Source: Flavobacteriaceae bacterium PS02337
GTDB lineage: Bacteria; Bacteroidota; Bacteroidia; Flavobacteriales; Flavobacteriaceae
Direction of reading: 5' to 3'
NCBI GenBank assembly: GCA_029959285.1
Contig: JASCOE010000001.1
Coordinates: forward strand, 682,001-746,000
DNA: 64,000 nucleotides
Numbering within the stretch: the first letter of the stretch is position 1; every line of letters begins with the position of its first letter. The notes beneath the pieces were generated by a model, which saw only the letters and a program-made list of their open reading frames with translations, was not told the DNA's origin and ran no database searches. Positions 1 through 7,337 of this stretch are shown piece after piece. The translations under genes were made by a program, and so were the position numbers.

Positions 1-315
1 TAAATGAGAAGAAAATTCATCAATAGATATATTTAAATCTTCTTTCTTGCTTTTCTTCAAACGATCCAAACAAGTATTATATGCAATTTTATAAATCCAA
101 GTCGAAAATTTAGATTCACCTTTAAACTTTGTCAGCGAATTATAAATCTTTATAAATGTATCTTGCGCAACTTCTTCTGCTTCTTCTCGGTTTTTAACCA
201 TTTTTAGAGCCAAAGTAAAGATCATATCTTTATAACGATCAACAAGAACAGCAAAAGCATTTGTCTCGCCTTGCAGAATTTTATCGATATAATGTTGATC
301 ACTTAATGTACTCAT
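1..315 (-). CDS. ECF-type RNA polymerase sigma factor (N-terminal part, runs off the window)
   Basis: The reverse strand from the ATG at 315 stays open to the window edge (about 105 codons, no stop). It begins MSTLSDQHYIDKIL, followed by VDRYKDMIFTLALKMVKNREEAEEVAQDTFIKIY. This is the region-2 signature of sigma-70/ECF factors: the YxDxIF core-binding segment and the -10 recognition helix rich in E/D. The following WIYKIAYNTCLDRLKKSKK is the end of region 2. Region 4 would lie outside the window. Such factors redirect RNA polymerase to a stress or envelope regulon. The divergent neighbour is a small DUF6249 membrane protein, a common partner of ECF genes in flavobacteria (family memory). No anti-sigma gene is visible here. 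The family call is firm; the regulon is unknown. Confidence 0.88.
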   Translation of the reverse strand, partial: MSTLSDQHYIDKILQGETNAFAVLVDRYKDMIFTLALKMVKNREEAEEVAQDTFIKIYNSLTKFKGESKFSTWIYKIAYNTCLDRLKKSKKEDLNISIDEFSSHL

Positions 316-576
316 ATTATATAGGACGACAGTTTGTTTATTTAGGTTACAAGAATTTTAAAATAAATTCAAAATCTTTTACATATAAAGATGTGTTGTT
401 GGGATTTGTCAAAGTTTCAAACTTTGATAATTTTTTTAGAGATTAAAATTAACTGATTATCAGTGAGTTTTTAATTTTTGAGTTTGAATTTTAAAATTTT
501 TCACCAAAACTTGTAACCTCAATTTAAAAAGCCTCGTCATATGGAATATATCAATCAATTAAAAACGTAAATTATC

Positions 577-924
577 ATGGACGACAAAATTTTAATCCCA
601 ATTAGCTTTTTCTTAATGGTCTTCGGAATTGTTTATCTTATTTATTCAACAAGAAACAGAGAGCGTCTAGCTCTTATAGAAAAAGGTGTAGATGCCAGTA
701 TTTTTATTCAAGGAAAAGGAAATGGAGTTCCTGCATGGAAAATCTTTGTGGTAAATCTAGCATTCTTATTAATAGGATGTGGTGTCGGAATTTTTATTGC
801 ATTACTTATCACAACTTACACATCACTTAATGACGGAGCGGTTTATCCTTCAATTATTTTCATAATGGCAGGAATCGGACTTTTGACTGGATTTAAAACA
901 GCAAAAGATTTAGATAAAGAGTAA
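577..924 (+). CDS. DUF6249-like small inner-membrane protein
   Basis: This 115-residue protein has three hydrophobic segments (about 5-23, 58-80 and 91-106). A short soluble stretch after the first segment contains RNRERLALIEKGVDAS. The R-x-ALIEKG-x-D pattern just after the first helix is what I associate with DUF6249 proteins, which often sit next to ECF sigma genes in Bacteroidota. It is divergent from the sigma factor at the window start, so a joint role in membrane stress control is plausible but unproven. It ends 20 nt before a hairpin terminator shared with rnhA. No catalytic residues are visible. Confidence 0.7.
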   Translation: MDDKILIPISFFLMVFGIVYLIYSTRNRERLALIEKGVDASIFIQGKGNGVPAWKIFVVNLAFLLIGCGVGIFIALLITTYTSLNDGAVYPSIIFIMAGIGLLTGFKTAKDLDKE

Positions 925-944
925 TTAAAAAATTAAGTTAGTAC

Positions 945-977
945 AAAAAACGCATCAAATAGTTGATGCGTTTTTTT
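945..977. terminator. Bidirectional intrinsic terminator between DUF6249 gene and rnhA
   Basis: Perfect 8-bp stem cgcatcaa (951-958) / ttgatgcg (963-970) with a 4-nt loop, preceded by a run of A and followed by seven T. It can serve both converging genes. The rnhA stop codon lies inside the T run. Confidence 0.8.
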
Positions 978-1455
978 ATTCTTTAGATCCAATAGTTTCG
1001 TAATAAACATCGACAGAAAGTTTGGGTTGCATGGATGCCATAACGGCCAATTGGTCGCAACGCTCATTTTGCGGATGGTTGTTATGACCTTTTATCCATT
1101 TAAAATCTACTTGATGTTTTCGGTAAACAATTAAAAAACGTTTCCATAAATCTGGATTTTTTCTTCCAGCAAATTTCTTTTTCTCCCAGCCTAAAACCCA
1201 TTTTTTTTCTACAGAATCAACAACGTATTTAGAATCCGAAATAACAAGAACTTTCATGTTTGGGTTTTTTAGTTTTTCCAGACCAACAATTACAGCAAGA
1301 AGTTCCATTCTATTATTTGTTGTTAGACGAAACCCTTCGTAAAATTCTTTTTTATGAGGTGTTCCGACCAATTCCATCACCACGCCGTAACCGCCATTTC
1401 CTGGATTTCCTTTTGCCGCGCCATCTGTATATATATGTACTTCGTGTTGGGACAT
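976..1455 (-). CDS. rnhA: Ribonuclease HI
   Basis: This 159-residue enzyme cleaves the RNA strand of RNA-DNA hybrids, for example Okazaki primers and R-loops. The fold begins with HIYTDGAAKGNPGNGGYG, and the four metal-binding carboxylates of the family are present: D11, E51 (NNRMEL), D74 (VISDSKYV) and D134 (ERCDQLA). The catalytic-loop histidine is H124 (IKGHNNHPQNERCD). Length matches the usual 150-160 residues. The basic handle is recognisable (KKWVLGWEKKKFAGRKNPDLWKRF). It is transcribed toward the shared terminator and probably separately from purN, from which it is separated by a region carrying an 18-bp inverted repeat. Confidence 0.96.
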   Translation of the reverse strand: MSQHEVHIYTDGAAKGNPGNGGYGVVMELVGTPHKKEFYEGFRLTTNNRMELLAVIVGLEKLKNPNMKVLVISDSKYVVDSVEKKWVLGWEKKKFAGRKNPDLWKRFLIVYRKHQVDFKWIKGHNNHPQNERCDQLAVMASMQPKLSVDVYYETIGSKE

Positions 1456-1473
1456 TTTTTTTTTTTTTGTTAA

Positions 1474-1595
1474 CCATATAAGTTATATAAGTCCATTTAA
1501 AGTATTGTCTTATATTTCTTAGGTTATTTAAAAGTTTATTCTGATTTTAATATTTTTTACCGTCAGCCTTAAATTATCTTATATAACTTATATGG
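1474..1595. repeat. Perfect 18-bp inverted repeat flanking the purN-rnhA spacer
   Basis: The arm at 1474-1491 (ccatataagttatataag) is the exact reverse complement of 1578-1595. The distal arm lies across the purN 3' end and supplies its stop codon. Each arm is itself made of the words cttatat and aacttatat. On the minus strand the purN transcript could form a long-loop structure here. Confidence 0.75.
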
Positions 1596-2166
1596 TAGAG
1601 TTTGAATCTTCAAGAATTCTATGAATAATCTCTGGAAAATGTTTTTGTTCCAATTCATGAATCTTTTCAGCAACTGTTTCTGGCGTATCTTCATCTGTTA
1701 AAGCAACATTTGCCTGAAAAATGATGCCACCTTCATCATAATTTTCGTTTACATAATGAATTGAGATTCCCGTTTCTTTTTCCTTATTGTTAACTATAGC
1801 TCTATGTATGTGCATTCCGTACATTCCTTTACCTCCATAATTAGGTAAAAGTGCCGGATGAATGTTTATTATTTTATTTGGATATTGTTCAATTATGTTC
1901 TCAGGAAATTTTAAAAGGAAACCAGCAAGAACTATCAAATCTGGGTCGATTTTCTGTATTTTTTGTAATACATTTCGTTCTAAAAGTTCGTTTTTTGAGA
2001 AGATTTCGACAGGAATTTGATGATTTTTTGCTCTTTCGATCACTTTTGCCGAAGCATTATTTGTAAAAACAGAAACGACCTTTGCAATTTCGATGTTTGA
2101 AAAATATTTTATAATGTTCTCTGCGTTAGTTCCTGATCCTGAGGCAAAAACGATAATTTTTTTCAT
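1588..2166 (-). CDS. purN: Phosphoribosylglycinamide formyltransferase (GAR transformylase)
   Basis: The 192-residue enzyme transfers a formyl group from 10-formyltetrahydrofolate to GAR, step 3 of purine synthesis. The N-terminus KKIIVFASGSGTNAENII is the phosphate-binding loop. The active-site triad is visible as N101, H103 (IINIHPALLPNYGG) and D144 (ENYDEGGIIF). The GMYGMHIHRA segment matches the family loop. It is divergent from acpP, an arrangement I remember from many Flavobacteriia. The last two codons and the stop fall inside an inverted-repeat arm, so the C-terminal residues are likely dispensable. Confidence 0.95.
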   Translation of the reverse strand: MKKIIVFASGSGTNAENIIKYFSNIEIAKVVSVFTNNASAKVIERAKNHQIPVEIFSKNELLERNVLQKIQKIDPDLIVLAGFLLKFPENIIEQYPNKIINIHPALLPNYGGKGMYGMHIHRAIVNNKEKETGISIHYVNENYDEGGIIFQANVALTDEDTPETVAEKIHELEQKHFPEIIHRILEDSNSTI

Positions 2167-2303
2167 AAAGTTGTGTGTTTTGAGACTGCAAAAAACGGAA
2201 TAAAAATCGAAAATAAATAGCTTTAAAAGACCTTTCTTGAAATTAATTTTATAAATTAGTGTTACATTTATAAACTAAATCGTGGTTTTAAAATAAAGTT
2301 TTT

Positions 2304-2311
2304 TATTTTTG
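2304..2311 (+). promoter_or_regulatory. Flavobacterial -7 element upstream of acpP
   Basis: TATTTTTG matches TAnnTTTG and lies about 30 nt before the acpP ATG. No clear TTG -33 box is seen at 17-23 nt, so only half of the consensus is supported. Confidence 0.5.
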
Positions 2312-2341
2312 CCAACAAATTAAATTCTAAAATTAAAGATT

Positions 2342-2578
2342 ATGTCAGACATTGCATCAAGAGTAAAAGCGATTATCGTAGACAAATTAGGTGTTGACGA
2401 AAACGAAGTTGTAACAGAAGCAAGCTTCACTAATGATTTGGGAGCTGACTCATTAGACACTGTTGAGCTTATTATGGAATTCGAAAAAGAATTTGATATT
2501 CAAATTCCAGACGATCAAGCAGAAAACATTGCTACTGTTGGTCAAGCTATTTCTTATATCGAGGAAGCTAAAAAATAA
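2342..2578 (+). CDS. acpP: Acyl carrier protein
   Basis: This 78-residue acidic protein carries growing acyl chains on a phosphopantetheine arm during type II fatty-acid synthesis. The attachment serine is S37 in the [10 protein letters not shown] motif. Helix II ([17 protein letters not shown]) is the negatively charged surface that docks with partner enzymes. Length is standard. It is followed by its own terminator-like hairpin and then fabF, the condensing enzyme that uses it, giving the usual acpP-fabF-rnc order. Confidence 0.97.
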   Translation: MSDIASRVKAIIVDKLGVDENEVVTEASFTNDLGADSLDTVELIMEFEKEFDIQIPDDQAENIATVGQAISYIEEAKK

Positions 2579-2585
2579 TAATACC

Positions 2586-2631
2586 ACACCCGATTTTTGT
2601 ATATTACGAGATCGGGTGTTATTATTTTTTT
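2586..2631 (+). terminator. Terminator after acpP
   Basis: Nine-bp stem acacccgat (2586-2594) / atcgggtgt (2611-2619) followed by a T-rich tract. It may lower fabF transcription relative to acpP, which is needed in large excess. A second imperfect hairpin (2686-2725, ends ccca/tggg) lies between here and fabF. Confidence 0.7.
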
Positions 2632-2757
2632 AAAATTTAAATTTCGATTGATTTTCAATCAAAAAGATATATTTATATTGTAATTCCCATGGCTCTTAAG
2701 TAACAATAAGTTAAGAAAGCGTGGGTTTTATTTGTTTAAAGTACAAAATACATATTT

Positions 2758-4011
2758 ATGGCATTAAGGCGAGTTGTTGTAACAGGATTAGGTGCACTTA
2801 CTCCTATCGGGAATAATATCCAAGAATATTGGGATGCACTTGTGAATGGGGTTAGCGGAGCGGCTCCTATAACATATTATGATACAGAAAAGCATAAAAC
2901 GAAATTTGCCTGCGAAGTAAAGAACTTCAATATTGAAGATTACATGGATCGCAAAGAATCTCGTCGATTAGATAAATTTGCACAATACGCTATTGCAGCC
3001 AGTGATGAAGCTATTAAAGATGCTGGAATTACAAATGATAATGTAAACAAACAAAGAGTTGGTGTTATCTGGGGTGCAGGAATTGGAGGTTTAGAAACTT
3101 TTCAAGAAGAAGTATTGTATTATGCAAAAGGCGATGGAACTCCAAAGTTCAATCCTTTCTTTATACCTAAAATGATTGCCGATATTGCTCCTGCGCATAT
3201 TTCTATGCGTAATGGTTATATGGGACCAAATTATACTACGGTTTCTGCTTGTGCATCTTCTGCAAACGCATTAATCGACGCTTTCAACTACATTCGTTTA
3301 GGAATGTGTGATGTTATTATTTCTGGTGGTTCTGAAGCTGCTGTTACCATTGCTGGTATGGGAGGTTTTAGTTCTATGCACGCTTTATCTACAAGAAATG
3401 AAAGCCCAGAAACGGCTTCAAGACCTTTTGATGCAACTAGAGATGGTTTCGTTTTAGGAGAAGGAGCAGGAGCTTTGGTTCTTGAAGATTACGAACATGC
3501 TAAAGCTAGAGGTGCAAAAATCTATTGCGAAGTTGGCGGTGGCGGAATGTCATCTGATGCTTATCACTTAACAGCACCACATCCAGAAGGAATTGGAGTT
3601 ATTGCCGTAATGGAAAATACTTTAAGAGATGCTGGAATGACTCCAGAACAAGTTGATCACATTAATACTCATGGAACTTCTACTCCATTAGGAGACGTTG
3701 CTGAGTTAAAAGCGATCAGTAAAGTTTTTGGTGAGCATGCTAAAAACATCAACATCAATTCAACAAAATCAATGACAGGACACTTACTTGGTGCTGCGGG
3801 AGCTATTGAAGCAATTGCTTCTATCTTAGCAATGAAACACAGTATTGTTCCTCCAACGATTAACCATACAGTAGTTGACGAAAATATTGATCCATCTTTA
3901 AACCTTACTTTAAACAAACCTCAAAAAAGAGAGGTAAATGTTGCTATGAGTAATACATTTGGTTTTGGTGGACACAATGCTTGCGTATTGTTTAAAAAAT
4001 TAGCTGACTAA
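2758..4011 (+). CDS. fabF: 3-oxoacyl-[acyl-carrier-protein] synthase II
   Basis: This 417-residue condensing enzyme elongates acyl-ACP with malonyl-ACP. The thiolase-fold catalytic residues are C165 (VSACASSANAL), H305 (NTHGTSTPLGD), K337 (NSTKSMTGH) and H342 (GHLLGAAGAIEA). The C-terminal gating loop SNTFGFGGHN is present. Length and spacing match FabF rather than FabH (C-H-N) or FabB (shorter). It lies downstream of acpP and 9 nt before rnc, so rnc is probably co-transcribed. Confidence 0.96.
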   Translation: MALRRVVVTGLGALTPIGNNIQEYWDALVNGVSGAAPITYYDTEKHKTKFACEVKNFNIEDYMDRKESRRLDKFAQYAIAASDEAIKDAGITNDNVNKQRVGVIWGAGIGGLETFQEEVLYYAKGDGTPKFNPFFIPKMIADIAPAHISMRNGYMGPNYTTVSACASSANALIDAFNYIRLGMCDVIISGGSEAAVTIAGMGGFSSMHALSTRNESPETASRPFDATRDGFVLGEGAGALVLEDYEHAKARGAKIYCEVGGGGMSSDAYHLTAPHPEGIGVIAVMENTLRDAGMTPEQVDHINTHGTSTPLGDVAELKAISKVFGEHAKNININSTKSMTGHLLGAAGAIEAIASILAMKHSIVPPTINHTVVDENIDPSLNLTLNKPQKREVNVAMSNTFGFGGHNACVLFKKLAD

Positions 4012-4020
4012 TTTCTGTAT

Positions 4021-4761
4021 ATGAATATTATCAAAAAAATATTTTCTAAATCCCGTTCTCTAGAAGACGGGATTTTTTTTGACACTATTCAGAAAATTCT
4101 TGGTTTTCAGCCAGCAAATATTGATTTTTATAGGAGAGCTTTTACGCATCGCTCGTCTAATAAATTAGATCAAAATGGTCAACCTATTAATTACGAACGT
4201 TTAGAATTTTTAGGAGATGCCATGTTAAGTGCTGTTATTGCTGCACATTTATTTACGAAAGCTCCAAATGGTGACGAAGGTTATTTGACCAAAATGCGTT
4301 CAAAAATTGTGAGCCGTGAACATTTAAATGAACTAGGTAAAGATTTGAATTTAGTACAATTTGTAGAAAGCAAAGTGCCAATTCAGCATTTTGGAGAAAA
4401 CATTCATGGTAATATTTTTGAATCGTTAATTGGGGCAATCTATTTAGACAAAGGATATTCTTTCTGCGAAAAATTTATCGAGAAAAGAGTAGTCACGCCT
4501 TATGTTGATATTGCTCGATTAGAAGGAAAAGTGATAAGTTATAAAAGCCTCGTTATCGAATGGTGTCAGAAGGAAAAAAGAGTTTTTCATTATGACATTT
4601 TTGAAGATAATGGTATCGACGGCCAACGTTTATTTGGCGTAAAACTTAGCATTGATGATAAAGTTGTAGCAAGAGCGCGAGCAACTTCTAAAAAGAAAGC
4701 TGAAGAAAAAGCATCACAAAGAGCCTATTTTGCGTTTCAAGAAAAAATTGACAAGAAATAG
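4021..4761 (+). CDS. rnc: Ribonuclease III
   Basis: This 246-residue double-stranded-RNA endonuclease takes part in rRNA and mRNA processing. The signature ERLEFLGDAML gives the metal ligands E62 and D66. The second acidic motif reads HGNIFESLIGAIYLD: E134 is conserved, but the usual Asp three residues earlier is Asn (N131). The dsRNA-binding domain occupies about 172-240 (SYKSLVIEWCQ to the lysine-rich SKKKAEEKASQRAY). The N-terminal extension of about 20 residues is longer than in E. coli. It starts 9 nt after fabF and precedes the IPExxxVDY-pyk pair. Confidence 0.95.
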   Translation: MNIIKKIFSKSRSLEDGIFFDTIQKILGFQPANIDFYRRAFTHRSSNKLDQNGQPINYERLEFLGDAMLSAVIAAHLFTKAPNGDEGYLTKMRSKIVSREHLNELGKDLNLVQFVESKVPIQHFGENIHGNIFESLIGAIYLDKGYSFCEKFIEKRVVTPYVDIARLEGKVISYKSLVIEWCQKEKRVFHYDIFEDNGIDGQRLFGVKLSIDDKVVARARATSKKKAEEKASQRAYFAFQEKIDKK

Positions 4762-4886
4762 CTGCAAAAATGTTGTAAGTATCACAAGGCTACATCGTTT
4801 TCGTTTATAATTTAACAAAACAAGCATGTCATAACTGTTGATGCTCCGTTTAGAAATAGTATATTTACAACTTGATTTTTCAAGAC

Positions 4887-5375
4887 ATGGCTATTCATAG
4901 ATTGGATTTAGACGAATTTGACGAAATTGATTATTATTTAATGGCAATTCATACTTCATTAGAAGATTATAGACTAGCCTATTTTATTAATAAAAACCTT
5001 CCGATTAACTTAAGTAAGAGCAAAAACGAGATTCACGCTCAAACTAAGGAAGGAGAAGCAAATTTTTCGAGATTCTATTATTATGATGAAGAAAAAGCTG
5101 TTTCCTGGAATTTAATTCAGAATAAAAATGAAATCATTTCTGTGAGTACAAATGATTTTCAGAATTTGTTTTCTAATGAAACAAGTGAGGTTTCGACAAC
5201 AATTCATTTACTTCCTGAATTTAAAAAAGTCGATTTTTTCCTGAAAATTGATAATAGCGAAGAGGCGCTTAATTTTTCAGAAATTCAACAAAAACTAAAC
5301 ACAATAGAAAGTATTGCGGCTATTTATGCTGTAGATACAGACAAAATAAAATCAAAAAACAATCTAATTTTTTAA
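4887..5375 (+). CDS. IPExxxVDY family protein
   Basis: This small acidic protein of about 162 residues has the central pattern LLPEFKKVDFFLKI, the variant form of the IPExxxVDY motif that names the family. Its function is unknown to me. I prefer the ATG at 4887 (MAIHRLDLDEFDEIDYYLM); an upstream TTG at 4872 would add five residues without support. It stops 5 nt before pyk, so the two are almost certainly co-transcribed. The gene order rnc, this protein, pyk is a Flavobacteriia trait (family memory), suggesting a link with RNA or central metabolism that remains untested. Confidence 0.85.
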   Translation: MAIHRLDLDEFDEIDYYLMAIHTSLEDYRLAYFINKNLPINLSKSKNEIHAQTKEGEANFSRFYYYDEEKAVSWNLIQNKNEIISVSTNDFQNLFSNETSEVSTTIHLLPEFKKVDFFLKIDNSEEALNFSEIQQKLNTIESIAAIYAVDTDKIKSKNNLIF

Positions 5376-5380
5376 AAAAA

Positions 5381-6814
5381 ATGTTAACAAACAAGAAAAC
5401 CAAAATTGTTGCTACACTTGGGCCCGCTTGTAGTACAAGAGAGATCATTAAAGATATGATCGACGCAGGGGTTAATGTGTTTAGAATCAATTTTTCGCAT
5501 GCAGATTACGAAGGAGTAAAAGAAAAGATTGATATTATTAGAGGTCTAAACGAAGAGTTTGGTTACACGACAGCAATCTTAGGAGATTTGCAAGGACCAA
5601 AACTTAGAGTTGGTGTAATGGAAGAAGGAACTGTTGTACACGATGGTGACGAAATAACTTTCACTACAGCAGAAGATATTATCGGAAATGCAAAAAAAGC
5701 ATTTATGAAATATCAAAATTTCCCAAATGATGTAAATGTTGGAGAGCGTATTTTGCTTGACGATGGTAAACTTATTTTTGAAATTGTTTCAACAGATAAA
5801 AAAACAGAAGTTGTTGCTAAAGTTATTCAAGGTGGAGAATTAAAATCTAAAAAAGGGGTTAATCTTCCAAACACTAAAATTTCTTTACCAGCTTTAACTG
5901 AAAAAGATATTGCAGATGCGATTTTCGCAATTGAACAAAAAGTAGACTGGATTGCACTTTCATTCGTGAAAACACCACGCGATTTACAAGATTTACAAGA
6001 ATTGATTGCTAAACATTCTGATGTTAAAATTCCAATTATTGCTAAAATTGAAATGCCAGAAGCTCTTGAGAACATGGATAAAATTGTAGCATATTGCGAT
6101 GGTTTAATGGTTGCTCGTGGAGATCTTGGTGTTGAGCTTCCTGCTCACGAAGTGCCATTGGTACAAAAAGATTTAATTCGCAGAGCTAAAACGGCTAGAA
6201 TTCCTGTTATCGTTGCTACACAAATGATGGAAACAATGATTACAAGTTTAACTCCAACAAGAGCAGAGGTAAACGACGTTGCTAACTCTGTTATGGACGG
6301 AGCTGATGCTGTAATGTTGTCTGGAGAAACTGCAACTGGAAACTACCCAGTACAAGTAATTCAAAGAATGACACAAATTTGCGAAGCTGTTGAAAATTCT
6401 CCGCTTATTCAAGTGCCACAAAATACACCACAAATTAAAACAAAACGTTTTGTTACTAAAACAGTTTGTCACCAAGCGGCTTTATTAGCAAACGAAATTG
6501 AAGCAAAAGCAATTTGTACGCTTACAAATAGTGGTTATACTGCTTTCCAAATTTCGGCTTGGAGACCATCTACAGCTCACATTTTAGTATTTACTTCAAA
6601 TAGAAGAATCTTAACACAATTGAATTTATTGTGGGGAGTTAAATCTTTCTACTATGATAATGAAGAGAGTACAGATGATACTGTAACAGATGTAAATCAA
6701 ATTGCAGTAGAAAAAGGATATGCACAAAAAGGAGATTATTTAATTAATCTTGCTGCAATGCCAATTAAAGATAAAGGAATGGTAAATACCATGAGAGTTT
6801 CTGAAATAGAATAA
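5381..6814 (+). CDS. pyk: Pyruvate kinase
   Basis: This 477-residue enzyme makes ATP and pyruvate from phosphoenolpyruvate and ADP, the last step of glycolysis. It opens with KTKIVATLGPAC and NVFRINFSH (substrate and K+ ligands R35, N37, S39). The family signature IPIIAKIEMPEALENMDKI contains the catalytic lysine K222 and the metal ligand E224, followed by GLMVARGDLGVELP. The alpha/beta allosteric domain at about 355-477 is present but truncated at its end compared with some relatives. It ends in a strong terminator. Confidence 0.97.
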   Translation: MLTNKKTKIVATLGPACSTREIIKDMIDAGVNVFRINFSHADYEGVKEKIDIIRGLNEEFGYTTAILGDLQGPKLRVGVMEEGTVVHDGDEITFTTAEDIIGNAKKAFMKYQNFPNDVNVGERILLDDGKLIFEIVSTDKKTEVVAKVIQGGELKSKKGVNLPNTKISLPALTEKDIADAIFAIEQKVDWIALSFVKTPRDLQDLQELIAKHSDVKIPIIAKIEMPEALENMDKIVAYCDGLMVARGDLGVELPAHEVPLVQKDLIRRAKTARIPVIVATQMMETMITSLTPTRAEVNDVANSVMDGADAVMLSGETATGNYPVQVIQRMTQICEAVENSPLIQVPQNTPQIKTKRFVTKTVCHQAALLANEIEAKAICTLTNSGYTAFQISAWRPSTAHILVFTSNRRILTQLNLLWGVKSFYYDNEESTDDTVTDVNQIAVEKGYAQKGDYLINLAAMPIKDKGMVNTMRVSEIE

Positions 6815-6834
6815 TCATCCTTATTCATAAAAAC

Positions 6835-6870
6835 AAAAAAGCCGCTTATTTAAGCGGCTTTTTTGTTTTT
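6835..6870. terminator. Terminator after pyk
   Basis: Stem gccgctta (6841-6848) / taagcggc (6851-6858), extended by flanking A6 and T6 runs, followed by more T. It separates the housekeeping run from the sulfatase block. Confidence 0.85.
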
Positions 6871-7337
6871 ATACTTTTTTAAAATCTTGCAAATTCTCCT
6901 GTACATTTTTGCCTTATTTGGTTTTTTTTGAAAGAAAATAAACTTGCTCGTTTCAATATTTCTCAATCTCTTCAGATTTTTTCTTTAAAATGAAAATTAT
7001 ATTTTATTCAATTTCTGAGTTTTCTGAGTTTCCATTTTAAGATATGGAACATTTTGGTGCAAATTCTCAAGTTTTGTTGTTTCATATTATAAAATGAAAC
7101 AAGCTCGTGCCTCATAAATACAATTGTTCGTTTTTTTATTAGTTAATTTTGAGGAAGTTAAACAAAAGTTAAAAACATTTTGTTTCAGATTTTTATTCAA
7201 AATAAATTTTTGAAACACATTAAAAAAGAAACTTTAACCAGAAAGTATTTTTTGAAAGCTTACCCACATTCCCATTTATTTTTTTTTGAAATACAGACTC
7301 ATACATATAAAAGAATCATTAACGAATTTTTATTATC
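6871..7337 (+). other. Non-coding leader region before the sulfatase block
   Basis: About 470 nt with no credible ORF on either strand. It is very AT-rich with many short homopolymer runs. The only signal I can support is the promoter at 7124-7151. That would leave an untranslated leader of about 180 nt before the first sulfatase, long for this group and a possible site of control. No riboswitch family is recognised. Confidence 0.5.
7124..7151 (+). promoter_or_regulatory. Candidate flavobacterial promoter of the sulfatase block
   Basis: TTG at 7124-7126, a 17-nt spacer, then TAATTTTG at 7144-7151. This fits the Bacteroidota consensus TTG-N17-23-TAnnTTTG. Confidence 0.55.

Noticed and set aside
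261-446. 61-codon plus-strand frame near the window start
   Set aside because: Its first part is antisense to the sigma factor coding region, the rest is AT-rich spacer, and it has no homology.
2686-2725. Hairpin before fabF as a riboswitch
   Set aside because: It is imperfect and short, with no known ligand-binding consensus. It is recorded only as a possible leader structure.
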